Shown one piece after another: positions 34,222-46,147 of a stretch of 50,055 nucleotides of DNA (positions are counted from its first letter, which is position 1; every line of letters begins with the position of its first letter). The notes under the pieces are model-generated. The model was not told the origin of the DNA. It made no database searches and saw only the letters and a program-made list of their open reading frames with translations. Both the position numbers and the translations under genes were made by a program. This stretch comes from Stereum hirsutum FP-91666 SS1 (lineage: Eukaryota > Basidiomycota > Agaricomycetes > Russulales > Stereaceae): positions 1 to 50,055 of the forward strand of contig NW_006763146.1 of assembly GCF_000264905.1 (NCBI RefSeq), read 5' to 3'.

Positions 34222-37200
34222 GCGAGGAAACGGAGACAGGAAGGGAACAAGATAGAGAGAGAAAGGACAAGAGAGACGAAAGCAAAAGACGAGGGTGTAA
34301 GAGAGAAGAAAGAGAGAAACGGTGGAGTCAATGGGCACAGCCAGGGAGCTAATACTAACGAGGGTTGGAGTGTATTTACGGGGCAGAGATACGCAGCATC
34401 GAGACGCGTTCCATGACCGTCAGTGGCCAACACGTTCTAGATGAAAGAAGCAGCCAAAAAGGCAGCGACGCATGTGTAAAACGTTGTGGCGGGTAACGCG
34501 AGCTTCGACTGTCGACTTTCACTGCGGGGATCCACAGCTAATTTGCATTTCTCCACAGTAGTTCAGTGAACTACTGTGGACTACTTATTGCGTGGAATGA
34601 CATACGGATATGAACACTTCGAAGATGCGTGCTCTCCGAAATGGATCAAAGAGCAGGCTTTCTTTCCAAGCCCGAAAGAGAACAAAGGGGAGAAGCATTG
34701 AACGGTAATGGCAGAATGATCGAGGGTGGTCCATGTAACCGATATCGCGGCTGTGATAGGCTCCCCAAAGCATTGCGCGGCGATCTGGTCGCGGCTCTAA
34801 AAATAAACCACCTCCATACCAACGTCGTCATGAACGATGAAGACTTGTTGAGAAACAAGCGAGGTGTATGTACTTATAGCGCTCCCTCGCACTGCGGCAC
34901 CTCGAGAAGGACCGGGTGAGGAAGAGAAGACGATAGAAGACGTGAAGAATGGGCGACAAACGGAAGCACGACTCGTCGTCGTTGTTGGTGGTGTGCAGGG
35001 TCTACCAAAATACACTGTTTGGGCGAAGTCGGTGAAAAAGAGAGAACCATAGGTACAATGAGCTACACACGCGAAGTATGTATCGAATAGAAAATTGGTG
35101 ATAGCACATAAATGAAAGCCGAGGTGCTATCAGTACGATGGTTCTGTGCAACGTGCCAGCATAGGTCACACATCCGACGGTAGAGCTTTTGTATTCGAAT
35201 CTAGTATGCAGCCTTCAACAGCATCCAGTGCAGCCAAACGTAGGGGCATGAACGAAACGAGCTCTGACTGCAGTGACAAGACTAGTCAGGGTGAGGATAT
35301 GCGACAGACTGGTGAACGTGTCGGGTCGAGATAGAGGAAATCAAGGAAGTATCTGAAGGGAAAATGTCAACGTCCAGAAGCAACAGAAATAGGTGTGGCA
35401 ACAACGACGTGTTTCGTTCACCAGTCAAACCATCTATGCCAAAGTGGAGCTCCGGAGAAAGGCAGTGGAAACATGTCGACATAGGCTATCTCATGAGCAC
35501 GAAGCGAGTGAATAGAGCATCAGGTTATGCAACGGTCTTACGCGCCAGTAGAATATGAGCGTTCGGAGGGCGAGTGACCGAAGAGAACTTAAAGAGGGGA
35601 AAGTAGATAAACGATACTAGTATGAGGACAATCTCGAGCAGACAGAGTTATAGAGGAGGGCTCACCGGCAGAATTCTGCAAGCAGAACGCTTACAAACGT
35701 ATCCTCGTAGAGTGCATGTATATCGTAATCATCGACCAGGCTGCCATCGACCGAAAGTGCTTGTATGGACGCTCAACAACGTCTCGGCGGCTAGACGAGA
35801 ATCGAGCGTACAACCCATTACCCATAGCGGACGCCATATCGCCTACAGATCGATGAGCGATATACGTCAAAGCCACAACAACCGACCGCAGAGCGAATCT
35901 ACGCCACTGAAAAGCCGAAGGACACTACGCAAAGCAGATTGAGCAAAGGTAAACCGCGCTCAGGCAAAGTGAGAGAGAAAGAACACTCGAGAAACGAGGA
36001 GTAACTGCTGGTCTGTTTTCCACCAGGTACCTCCATACATTGACAAACCCTCTTCTGGGTCAGGCCGACGACTCTTTCTGTATTTTCAAGGGATATGGCT
36101 GCCGATCTGCTTCAATAGAAGAATGAGTCGGATGGTTAGCACGCGTCATCAGGGAGGGGAGAAAGAAGTGAAGCAAGAAGAAAAGTGGAAGGAGAATGTA
36201 TGAAAGCCAGATAATGACGGGTAGAATATGGAAAGCCGAGCAGGAAGTGATGGAATGCGTGTGTTTGAGCGTTGAGGCTGAGGGCTGAGTGGAGGCTCGG
36301 AAAGAGAGGAGAGGATGGACGATAGCCGAGTGTGGAGTAACCTATGGGCAGTAAAGAGAACAAGATACGAGATAGAGAACAGAGGAGGGACTACGAATAT
36401 AAGGAGGGAAAGTGCCAAAGAAACTGAAAGAAGGTGGAAAATGAACGTACCCGAACGAACCAGTCGCCCTTGCACTCTAGGTCGATTAGATATTGCAATA
36501 AAATTGAGGCGTACGCGGAGGTTGTCATGCATAAGATGCTAACAGATGCGTTGGGGAAGAAAGTCAACTAAGAAAAGAGAAGGCGTGCGATGAGCAAACA
36601 CGACAGGTGGAAGGTGAGTGAGAAGAATGACGGGAAGATGAGGAGAAAGGATGGAGAATGTATGGAAGAGAGGCGCGGTTGAAAGGCATCACCTCTACCA
36701 CACTGTTAAGCCATGCAGCCGCCAACGAGCAGTTTATTCCGTCTGGAACGAGAAACACTCGGAGGGGTGAAGAACTCACGGTCTGTGGCTCACCAAGCAC
36801 ATCCCTCCGGTTTAGCGACTTACGTCCATACGAAGACGACGACTCGTTCGGACCCTGAGCGCAACACAGTTTCTATTCTGTACATCTACACATAGCTGGT
36901 TAGTCAGTGCATGCGTTCGTGAAGGAATGAAACAGGAAAGGGTCACGACTAACCAATCGCGCTCCTCTCTTTTGTTTCAGTGTCGGTAGGATTTCATGCA
37001 GGAGTTTAAGACAGTGAACACTTTCAAATAGGACTCAGTAGAAAAGGTCACACGCGAAAGGAAATGGTCTAAGATAAGTTGATAGGCTGCATGGCGAGTG
37101 TAAGACGAAGAACTGCAGAGCACGTGGCTTCGAAGCGATCCCAAGAGCTTTAGATCCTAACATGGCCAAACAACCGTCTTGTTTGTCATCTGATTCTATT

Positions 37201-37715
37201 TTCGGCTCTCTTCTCATTCCACAATGCGGGATGCCTTGCACAGGCTTATTCGTGACATTTGACTGAGGTATGCTCTCGGAAGTGTTTTAAATTGAAACGA
37301 GATACCCTTTGCCGCTGTACACCGTCTTCTGCTGGTTGGTTCCATCGTGACGTTTGCCACAACTTTGCCACACAGGTTGGTGGGCCACGTGGTACGCACA
37401 TGGCGGCGCTCTCATTGCGCGTCGACCTTCAAATCGACGACTTCACTCAAACTTCACTCCATCTCGTCCGACTACTGTCGAAGATCATACCCCTGCATCA
37501 GCCATTCTATCATGGTCCGTAACCTGGCGCGCACTATGGCTGGGTTGTGTTTGGCTCTTTGAGATCCGTTGCCTTCAACGACAGCACAGTTTCCTTGCAA
37601 TTTCCTGAACTGATCTGCCTTTATGATCCTACTACTAGGTCTCGGAGTGTGGTGATTCGAGTCGCTCAGAACTAATATATATTGATTTCCACTTTTTTTA
37701 CTTGGCGTTCGATCT
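34222..37715. other. Long intergenic region; no supported gene
   Basis: About 3.5 kb without a coding run I can defend. Short frames on both strands lack domains, signal peptides or matching splice sites. It includes the upstream region of the ThrE-type gene, with a perfect inverted repeat at 34,553-34,579, and the 3' flank of the methyltransferase gene. Confidence 0.5.
34553..34579. repeat. Perfect 13-bp inverted repeat (hairpin)
   Basis: CCACAGTAGTTCA and its exact reverse complement TGAACTACTGTGG are separated by one G. The dyad lies 332 bp upstream of the ThrE-type start codon. It could bind a dimeric regulator or be a small mobile-element end. No function is shown. Confidence 0.9.
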
Positions 37716-38954
37716 TTAGAGTCTGGTAACACTCCACTCCATGACATGATACGGCTCCTTGTTCCCAGGGTATGTCCCGAACAAGTCATCTCCCCCAATC
37801 TCCTTCGTGACTCTCGCCTCTACCTTGACCTTCGCGCCGACCTCGCCTAAGATTTCCGCCCAGAGTGCTGTCCAACTGTCTACGGAATGACAGAACATCC
37901 ACCTTTCGCTACCGGTCGGATGCCAAAAGCCCTTCTCTTTCTCACCTTCCTTCCTGCTGCCATGGACGCCGAAGATCATCGAGCCAGGCTGAGGCGAGAG
38001 TAGGGATGCTAAAGAGCGTGCAATATGGTATTGGGTAGTCTCGTCGAAGAGATGGAAGAAGGCGCCGCAGAAGATGGCGGAGAGATGGCTGCGAAGAGGG
38101 TTGAGTGATTTGAGAGTGGGTGAGTGAATATCTGGAACGAGGCTGGTAACTGGCAAGGGTTCTCTGAGTATTGGGATAGGCGAGAGGAAGGAGGGCTCGA
38201 GGATGCTGCCTTGGACGAATGGAACGGGGAAGGACTCCGGTGTCGAGCGGAACATCTCGTGGCCCAATTGCCAGAAGTCTGTGTCGCACAGAGAAGGTAT
38301 GTAAGTTCCTCGTTGCAGCAGCTTTCTATCAATAATCACCTGCGTGGAGATCGGACGCCACGACGTTTTCGATGGGGAAGCCATCCTGAACTGCCTTCCT
38401 CGCGTCGTTGCCGACTACGTCAAAGACCGTCATGGATCAACACACACGCAATCTTGCACTGTGACGGACAACACTCATAGACTCACAGCAACATCCGAGG
38501 TCGAGAAATAGTGCGTCGTTCCTATCCCTCCCAAGTTCCAAAAGCTTCGGGTATGCTGGCAGCCTCGATATCTTCAGCCTACGCCACAAAGCACGCAGAG
38601 CAAACATGTCATCATCAAGGCATACGCTCCAAGGTGTGCTCGCTCGATTCTTTTACCTTGCAAACTCAAATATCCGTATGCACGGATACCTATATATCTG
38701 CGCGCCCTCATTATGTTCATCAGCAGCACGGACATTATATGTGGCACAATGCTTAGACGGGTTAGGATGAACAATAAAGCAGAATGACCCACGGCGTATG
38801 CCTTCGTTTGCACTGCGATGATATGCTGCTTCAACTCCTCATCGTCCTCGATCTTGGTCACCGCCTTGAAGAAGGCTTTCTCTTCATTGTCGAGATTATA
38901 CAGTTCGTCTGTTAGATCTGTGTTATAGACATTCTTGAGGTCGTTCATGGTCAA
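37716..38954 (-). CDS. SAM-dependent methyltransferase
   Basis: Predicted class I methyltransferase of about 340 residues, of a type common in Agaricomycetes and often near secondary-metabolism genes. Exon 1 reads MTMNDLKNVYNTDLTDELYN. Short exons then give YPCIRIFEFAR and LKISRLPAYPKLLELG. The SAM site is LFLDLGCC joined to FGNDARKAVQDGFP, with ENVVASDLHA as the motif II acidic region. The large last exon covers DFWQLGHEMFRSTPESFP, LSAIFCGAFFHLFDETTQ, SLLSPQPGSMIFG and MFCHSVDSWTALWAE. All joins keep frame. The substrate is unknown. No polyketide, peptide or terpene synthase is seen nearby, so cluster membership is not supported in this window. Confidence 0.85.
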
Positions 38955-40900
38955 TGAGGGTCTCCGGCAGGGAGTTTGCTACGTGGTAAGAAGCTGACGA
39001 CTACGTTGGCGCTTATCTGAGTATCAGTCATCCTGCCTAAATATTCTCATGTCTTCCAATGCCGGTGACCCACACAGAACTCAAGACCTTTCCGCCCGTT
39101 CGTGCGTCCGACCCCGATGCTCGGATCAATGGCCCCGATACTCCCGGAAACTTTTCAGCGAAAAGCGACTCCGCATACCTCTCAGTTTCTATGTATCTCT
39201 CCCCGATCTATCCCATACAAGCGATTCCAAACAACGGAAGACTTATACCCCGTGACCCCTCTCGAGACGAACGGAAACACTCGAAGGAGCTACATACAAA
39301 TTGACAAAATCTAGATGATTGCCCCATGGCGGTCCACTTTGTGACCTTCCGTATTCCGAAGGGTATGTTTGATCCTTCGGTTTTGGGACAAAGTTGAGAA
39401 GGACAGATCACGAGTGAGGTGTCGTGAGCAGTGGTTTAGTTAAGGGGATATCAAGGCTACGTCTCGCCTGCTCTACAGTTTGCTTCGTCTTCGTCCTGCT
39501 CCTCTACTATCACTCACTGCTGTGATTGTTCGCTTTGCTAGAGTTCAGAATATCGAGCGACTAGATATCTTTAATGTTATCTCCTCTCCAACAACAACTG
39601 AAGAACATCAATGACCTCTCTACTACACCTACAGAATTTAAATACGCGCGAGGCTCGGTGCTCTTTTGACGATCCACAGCAAGGTGCTCAAGCACTTACG
39701 TTCCACAAGACACAACTCATTGAAGCTATGGGTTGCCTCGATCTCCGTCCGGTGAACGAGAGGTCATCCAGTGCGCTTTCCCTACATTTCCCTTGTCCCA
39801 TTCTCTGAGCCACGTCGAGTCATTCGTCTCCACCTTTCATTCACTCTCTTCGTCTCCCCATTATTATCCTCCCTATCTCCCCCTTCTCGTCTTCAAGAAT
39901 CGTACTGATCTTCTCTTCCAAAATATCAGTCGACCACGCGCCCATGATCGCTTCAATCCTCAACTTCGCCTGCGCCAACGCTTTGAGGTCGTCTCACGAC
40001 ATTATCGAGTTGACGTGTATGGGTTATTAGTTTCTTCACTGAGCTCATTCAGCTCATTCATCTGTCTCCCTTGGCTATCTTTACACGACCCCTCCTCTTC
40101 CTCTATACGCGTAGGTTATGGCACACCTTCCTTAGTAGGTTTTGGCGCACCTTCCTTATATGTCATCATCATTCGGTACATGTCTCGCTCATCGCTCCAT
40201 CTTTCCATCCGCCATCCATTCCATCGGTCCATTACTGATGTACCATCTTCACGTGGTGTTCTCCTTTCGCAGGCCAACCATGATGCCTCATCAGCGCGAT
40301 GTTCTCCTCGTGTGTCATTGTGTTGAGTCGATCCTTAATGTAACGTGGTAGTCTGGCCTCTGGAACTTCTATGGACCTCTATGTGCTTCGTTAGATGACT
40401 CGCCGAACAATTGTGTCTCCCCTTCGTCATTCTCCAAAAGCCTGCTTTTCCAAATTCAACGTATGTCGAGAAACCTATGTGCGAGCTTCACCAGATTCGG
40501 CGAATGCCATGTGGTCTTTGCGGCAGGGTATAGCGACCAGAGCTCACATCCTTAATCATCCAGAGATAGATACACTGTGGGACGAAAGGGCGCTTCTCAC
40601 CAATAACGGGTGTTTTAATTTTACATGATTGTTCGTATCTCATTTCATCCTCCTATTTTTATTCACTTCTGCGTTTCAGACTTGATATGCCATCCTTTTC
40701 TCGCAGAGGTGAACCTTTACACGGAGACGATCATCACATAACGCAAGAATATCAGTTATCCAACTTTTTGTTCATCATCCTATGACCGAGACAGTCGAAG
40801 CTCAGTTGACCAGCTGACACTCCTCGTGAGTCTTTCTGTATCATCGGCGGGGTACTTAGACCCCTACCTTTGCTCACCCATTCCACCCATCATCTCACCC
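38955..40900. other. Intergenic; no supported gene
   Basis: About 1.9 kb with only unsupported frames, including a plus-strand one at 39,059-39,304 and a Ser/Pro-rich one at 39,733-40,326. I recognise no domain in them. The end is the upstream region of the DUF6533-type gene. Confidence 0.45.
40112..40159 (+). repeat. Two-copy 24-bp tandem repeat
   Basis: Two adjacent 24-bp units beginning TAGGTT and ending CACCTTCCTTA(G/T) differ at three positions. They sit about 750 bp before the DUF6533-type start codon. Confidence 0.8.
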
Positions 40901-42911
40901 ATGTCTACCTCATCAGCTTTTTACTCCGAGATATCTGAGCAGTGAGCTCTCCCTCGATGTTTTCCTCCACATGACCCGATCTTTTGACATCTCTCTATTT
41001 TGCCTTTCACTGTTCAGAATCATATATAACTACAATGCATTTTCCGCGTTGAGTAAGCCATGGAATGATGTCTCGCCGCTTCCATCGCCTACATTGCTAT
41101 CCTCCGAGCCTGATGCCATACATCTCGGGGCTTGATACCTTTGCAGCCATCTACACCCTCCACTACATACATACGCTCCCCATCGAGCTTCGCAGTATAT
41201 GGTCTAGGAGGTTTACTGGAACCTCGGTCCTATTTCTCCTCAATCGGCATGGCTTCATGTTATCGCAGATATTGAACACCATCGGTGACTTTCCTGGAAA
41301 TATCGGCCAGCTCCCGTGCGTACATAGCATTTCGTTGGTGTGCTACGAAATGATGGAACTCATGCGTTCAAAAATTAACCACCGATAAATATAGATGCAC
41401 AGCTTTGGAGTTTACAACTGCTTCCTTGAACGTAGTGACCTCCTTTTCCACATCCAGTGTGTCGACTTCGTTTCCTGAACGATCAGTGACCGGTCATTGA
41501 TCAAGCACGAGGCAGTGCTTTTGCTGCTCAGGGTTTATTCGATATACGGCTTAAATCGACTTATTCTGGCTGTTGGGCTCGTCTTTATCATACCCGTCGC
41601 CGCTTTGAACGTATATGTACGTGTCCATCATTTCCATCTAACCCACTTCTTTCTCCAAAAATCACACAGGAATCTTACCCGCACACGATGTAACTGTACT
41701 CGCATACATGCAAGACATCTACCGGATTAGTCCCACAGACAGCTTCTGGTTCTATTGTCAGCAAATTCACGACCTGTTTTGCCGGTGTAAATACCACAAG
41801 ATTTGAGTCGACCAGTAAGTAATCGTTGTCACTTTCGATCCCTCAGCCTTTCAAGTTGCAACATATCTCTCTCATGGTGCTGACCTTGGATTTATGACGT
41901 ACGGCAGTTATGCTTGTGATACAACTGCTCCCACTGGCCTCGGAAACGTGGCTCCTCTCGCTAATGCTATACAAGCTTTCAGGCGTGATCCGTGCGATGC
42001 GCGGGACAGGCCAAAAGAGCTTTCTCGAGGTTCTCCAGAGGGACGGTGAGTGGTTTTTGCGTCGAAGTAGCTGTGACAGCCATATAGACCGACGCCTTTT
42101 TCTTCTCGCTAGGTCTGCTATGCTATGTGTAGGTTAACCACTGGTTTTGAATATGATTTATTGCTAAAAGCTGTCGTTTGAAGGACAATTCTTGCGGTAT
42201 CGTTGGCCCAGGTAATTCCTATCCTTGTACGTCCTGTCCTATTAGCCCATCAGCATCCACTCTGTAAACCAATTGACTTAAGGTAATTTGTCCAGGCGCG
42301 TGGTAGTAATCCCACCCTGGAGTGGGTCCTCGGAAACGTCGTCTCTCCTTACTTCTCCGTGTAAGTTTCACAATCCATCGATCTCTTTTCCGTTCAGGGA
42401 ACATGAACCAGATACATGACTTCGTGCTAAATCGCGTCTGCGTAGGCTTCAGACTATCGTCGTCAATCTTATGTTCTTAAACCTCCGAAGCCCTGACAGC
42501 TGCACACCAGGACAAGATATGAACGGCACTGCTTCGTCCCTTCCTGAGATCAACTTCGTGCAGAACAAGTTCCTCGGGAATATAGGAGCACCTGTAGAAT
42601 CCGGTCAGTGGGAAGCCGATTCTGAAGACCTGGAACCTGAGGAAGATGCTGAGAGCAATGAAGACGGGTCTGCACTTACGAGCTCCCATAATGCGACTAC
42701 GACCCTGGTTCCAGTGGTGAGTACTTATTGATTGATCTTATACTGCATCTGTTTTGATCTGTATAACGAGATGGTACTAATGATTTTTATTCTGTAGGCC
42801 TACGACGATAATCTACACGGCGAAGGCGGAGAAATCAGATTCGTTCCTCTAACGCGTGTCGCGCATATAACCGCCTCAATAATACCACTATCATCGGCGT
42901 CGAATGTCTGA
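40901..42911 (+). CDS. DUF6533-type fungal multi-pass membrane protein, possibly frameshifted
   Basis: Exon 1 (40901-40941) reads MSTSSAFYSEISEQ and joins to IIYNYNAFSALT. It then joins (acceptor at 41,146) to IYTLHYIHTLPIELRSIWSR and VLFLLNRHGF, the N-terminal pattern of DUF6533 proteins. Later exons give HEAVLLLLRVYSIYGLNR, LILAVGLVFIIPVAALNV, CFAGVNTTRFES, MLVIQLLPLASETWLLSLML, NLMFLNLRS and a hydrophilic acidic tail ending IIPLSSASNV. This is the usual seven-helix fungal layout. At about 42,045 the join from LEVLQRDG to DAFFFSLGLLCYV needs a one-base shift or an alternative donor, so the copy may be damaged or my splice choice wrong. The domain has no established biochemical role. Confidence 0.7.
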
Positions 42912-43104
42912 GAAGTTAGTGTTAGTTGGCCATCAGCTGAGTGTCGTTGTCAGTATTGTAGTTTTCGATATTTAATTATAGCACGTTCCTTAGACTGGTC
43001 GCGAACGGTGTTCGGTGCTGTGGCGTGATTGGGCCACACACATTCTATCCCCTCATTGCTCTATGTAAAATTATGATCATCAGAACGGCTTGATAAATCA
43101 TCCA

Positions 43105-44194
43105 TTAAAGATCTTCGGGAAGGTTCAACAGTCGACCCTCCATCCCTCCATCTACCATCAACACCTGTCCTGATACATGGCCAGAAACCTTCGCCGAAGC
43201 CAATAGCACTATCTGACTCGCGATGTCTTCCGTTGTGGCTACCTTTCTTAATGGTATCGTTCTAATCAAGTGAGCGCAAGAATGATCAGGATTATGTATA
43301 CCCGTGGACGGATTTAAAATAACGCTCACGCTAATACACGGTTCACCTTCGCCGTGTCCTTCAACCGATCCGCGGACAAAGGAGTTCGTGTCCAGCCGGG
43401 GGCGACGGTATTGACTCGACCGCGAGGTGCAATCTTCACGATCTCGTTCTTCAGCGACAAAGCAAGCCCATACATCATTCCTATCCAGACGCATAGACAG
43501 CGTCAGCAGCCAAGAACGACGCACGTGAAAAAGAAAATGCTTACCGCTTTTATTGGAAGCGTAGTCTGCGAATCCTGCCTCCCCAAACTTTCCAGCCGTA
43601 CTCCCAACGAAAACGACAGATGCCCGGTCTCCAAATCGACTACCCACCTTTTTTGATTGAATGACATTCTCCAGTGCATTCAGATACTCGCGGACAACAA
43701 GAAACGTCGATGTCAAGTTCGAGTTGACACAATGTTCCCACTGCGCTAGGGACATGTCCTTAACCGGGACGGCCGTTGGTGCGTGAGCGCCATGATTGAC
43801 GACAATGACCTCCACGGATCCAAATGGATCTTCGTCAAGATTCTGACCGAAAAGAGCGTTAACCTGATCCTCTGAAGTGAGCTCTGCCTGTGCAAGACGC
43901 AGCTGTTTCGAACCGTACGTCTCCAGCAGCGGAAGAAGAGATGCATCCGAGCTGCGGTAGTGTGCGGTGACGAGCGCGCCTTGTTCTTCGCATCGCGGGT
44001 ATGTCAGTCTTCTTCAGAGGACCCTGGTAAGGTCGAGACTTTACCTAAGAAAAGTCGAGTAGTTTCAAGGCCAATACCACCCGCAGCACCTATAAGAGAA
44101 ATAGGACAACGGATTCGGTATACGATCGCTGAAAGAGAGTCTCATTTAACGGACCAGTGATGAGGACGTGCACGGATTTCAGGTCGAGATCCAT
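43105..44194 (-). CDS. Short-chain dehydrogenase/reductase (SDR)
   Basis: Classical SDR of about 275 residues using NAD(P)H. Start MDLDLKSVHVLITG is split by an intron inside the cofactor motif, which completes as TGAAGGIG. The central motif is VNHG rather than the usual NNAG. Catalytic Ser lies in VVFVGSTAG, and the Tyr-Lys pair in YASNK. The next exon gives MMYGLALSLKNEIV and VNTVAPGWTRTP, and the last gives TIPLRKVATTEDIASQIVLL, a VSGHVSGQVLMVDGG motif and a stop. Four introns, all in frame. The profile is that of FabG-like reductases; substrate cannot be told. It is a minus-strand gene just downstream of two secreted-protein genes on the same strand. Confidence 0.9.
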
Positions 44195-44271
44195 GGTTGT
44201 AGAGAACGAAACGAAATAATATCGCGGTGCAGGGGAGTTAAATGATGGAGAGCGTGGACTATTTATACGGA

Positions 44272-44277
44272 GGCCGG
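44272..44277 (-). promoter_or_regulatory. TATA box of the SDR gene
   Basis: TATAAA on the minus strand, 78 bp upstream of the SDR start codon. Confidence 0.5.
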
Positions 44278-44596
44278 ATAAAAATGACTCGGGCCTGATG
44301 TGGCACCTGCACGGAGGTGAAATTGAGTTGGCGGCTACCCGTTTACTTCCGCAATGCGAAATTCCTTCCATCCACACGATCAATATTTCTCCAGACCAGC
44401 TCAGAGATGGTTGCATCCACCAAACATCGACCTAAGTATGCTTATACGATTATTATTCAAGATGAATTGTTCTCCGAGGCCGACAAGGAATATTATAACG
44501 ATATGTCGGCTTTGAAGGTGTCTCGAACGACATCATACTATTGAAGTGAGCTCGAAGTGGGTAATTGAGTGCTACAAAGAGACGACTTGAAAGGCT

Positions 44597-44959
44597 CTAG
44601 CACACCAACGTGCCGTTGCTATCGTACTCGCAGTCTACAAGATAGCCTATGAGCTTTTTTGTATTGTGCACTGTAATGGAACCGTTGACTTACATCCAGA
44701 ATGACACGCAATCTCGCAATGTATGTAATAGCAGGGACAATATTCGCATGCATTGCCTTGCTTATGACCTACGCAAGCGGCAGCTGAACACGGAGAAACA
44801 AGCACCGGAGAGTGAGTAATCATGATAGAGCCCAAGGGTCCCTGACTTACTGGCGTTGGTCGGAAAGTTGGGATCTTGAGCATAGGTGAGCATAGGGGAG
44901 AGGAGCAAGGCCATGGTGACTGTCGGCGCAACCACAGAGAATAGATGTGAGAGTTGCAT
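44597..44959 (-). CDS. Small secreted cysteine-rich protein, paralogue A (78 aa)
   Basis: Three exons join to a 78-residue product. MQLSHLFSVVAPTVTMALLL begins a signal peptide ending near TYA. The mature part has eight cysteines (ACVGHKQGNACEYCPC, HCEIAC, SGYCEYDSNGTLVC), enough for four disulfides. The second intron is best read as 59 nt, ending TTGTAG, because this yields the C-terminal SGYCE..GTLVC that matches the neighbour at 45,613-46,037. Without that splice the frame would run to another stop at 44,647. Both intron positions (phase 1) are shared with the neighbour. No known family is recognised. A secreted effector-like or antimicrobial role is possible but only inferred from size and cysteines. 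Confidence 0.8.
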
Positions 44960-45058
44960 GATCAGGAGAGGGTGGTCCAATAGTTGGGTGAAGGTTATGG
45001 GGTGGAGTTAGTAGAGACGGTCAGTCAAAGTTAGCGCTAGAGAGCATAACTCTTCAGC

Positions 45059-45064
45059 TTTATA
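45059..45064 (-). promoter_or_regulatory. TATA box of secreted protein A
   Basis: TATAAA on the minus strand, 100 bp upstream of the start codon at 44,959. Confidence 0.5.
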
Positions 45065-45612
45065 CAGGAGGGTAACACGCAAAAAAGGGAACTGGTGTCC
45101 CATATTTTCATCTAGAGCTGTTTGGATGGAGATACAGAGCGACGAGGAATGTAATGTAACTGAGCATTGAATATTTATGTAGGGCACTCGGGCCTGTGTC
45201 CGTACGACTACCATGTTTGACAGCACTCTAGGCACACAGACTGTATGAGAATTCAGTGCAGTAGTGAGCGTTACGCCAATGAACCTTCAAGAGATTCGAT
45301 GGCGTACCTCGCACTGCATATGTGGCGAAATCAGGGATCGGTCTTCATAATGTCAAGGAGAATGAATCGGAGGGGCGAATGAAGCCGTAAACCAGATCGT
45401 TTTCTTAGAACGAGCCCCGAAAGGAATCCTAAGTGGCAGATTTAGCACTGGCCAAGGCACTCTGCATAGAGCGTTCGAACATGTTGCGATGAGTTCGAAA
45501 TGGAAAACTTTCCGCATAGTTTGGTCATTCTAGACCTAGTTCAAGAGATGTTTATGATCATTGACTGCGCCCTTATATTTTCATCCAAGATATTGGCGCT
45601 GTAGCGAGATGT

Positions 45613-46037
45613 TTACAGCAAGCAATACAAAGTTCCATCGGTTTCGGACTCGCAGGCTAAATGACAAAGGCAAAACGAACACCTCATCAGACGACGAGAA
45701 CATCGAATCAGAGAGACGCTAGGAAGGAACCATCACTCACTCCCGGAAATAATAGACAGACAGTTCCTCTTCTCCGAGGACTCAAAATCCCTGCGCCTAC
45801 CCGGAAGCGTTCCACATCCCGACAGTTCGCAAGTATCACCGACACTGTGTCCTACACATGCTTGTTCTGTGATTACGGTGATGAAAGAAAATGGATCTCG
45901 CTAAGTACCCGAATTTTGGACAAAGGAACGACGGCAGGCGACGTACCAGGGACGCTGAGAGTGGCTGCAGCATTGCTAAGCGAAACAAGTAGAACGAGGG
46001 CGAAGGCTACTGTGGAAACGAAGTCGGAGAATTTCAT
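45613..46037 (-). CDS. Small secreted cysteine-rich protein, paralogue B (86 aa)
   Basis: Three exons give an 86-residue product. MKFSDFVSTVAFALVLLVSL is the signal peptide. The mature part has six cysteines and aligns with paralogue A at both ends: EQACVGHSVGDTCE with AACVGHKQGNACE, and SGTCESETDGTLYC with SGYCEYDSNGTLVC. The middle differs, being longer here, with RRR and KR dibasic sites (GRRRDFESSEKRNC) and two fewer cysteines. Intron positions and phases match A, which supports both models and an origin by tandem duplication. An alternative donor at GTAGGC would remove the basic middle. No family is recognised. Confidence 0.78.
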
Positions 46038-46141
46038 GATCGGCTGTTCTGCTGGAGATTGGGGTACACAAACTGAAGGGAATGGTGTATGAGTAGGAGG
46101 TACGCCCCGTGTTGGTTTGTTGAGAGACAATTCAGACAGAC

Positions 46142-46147
46142 TTTATA
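46142..46147 (-). promoter_or_regulatory. TATA box of secreted protein B
   Basis: TATAAA on the minus strand, 105 bp upstream of the start codon at 46,037, at nearly the same distance as in paralogue A. Confidence 0.5.

Noticed and set aside
37716..44194. Secondary-metabolite cluster (methyltransferase, membrane protein, SDR)
   Set aside because: No core synthase, P450 set or pathway regulator is visible, and the genes are separated by long gaps.
44597..44760. 23-nt intron GTAAGT..TTACAG in secreted protein A
   Set aside because: It is too short to splice. A 59-nt intron with the same donor gives the C terminus shared with paralogue B.
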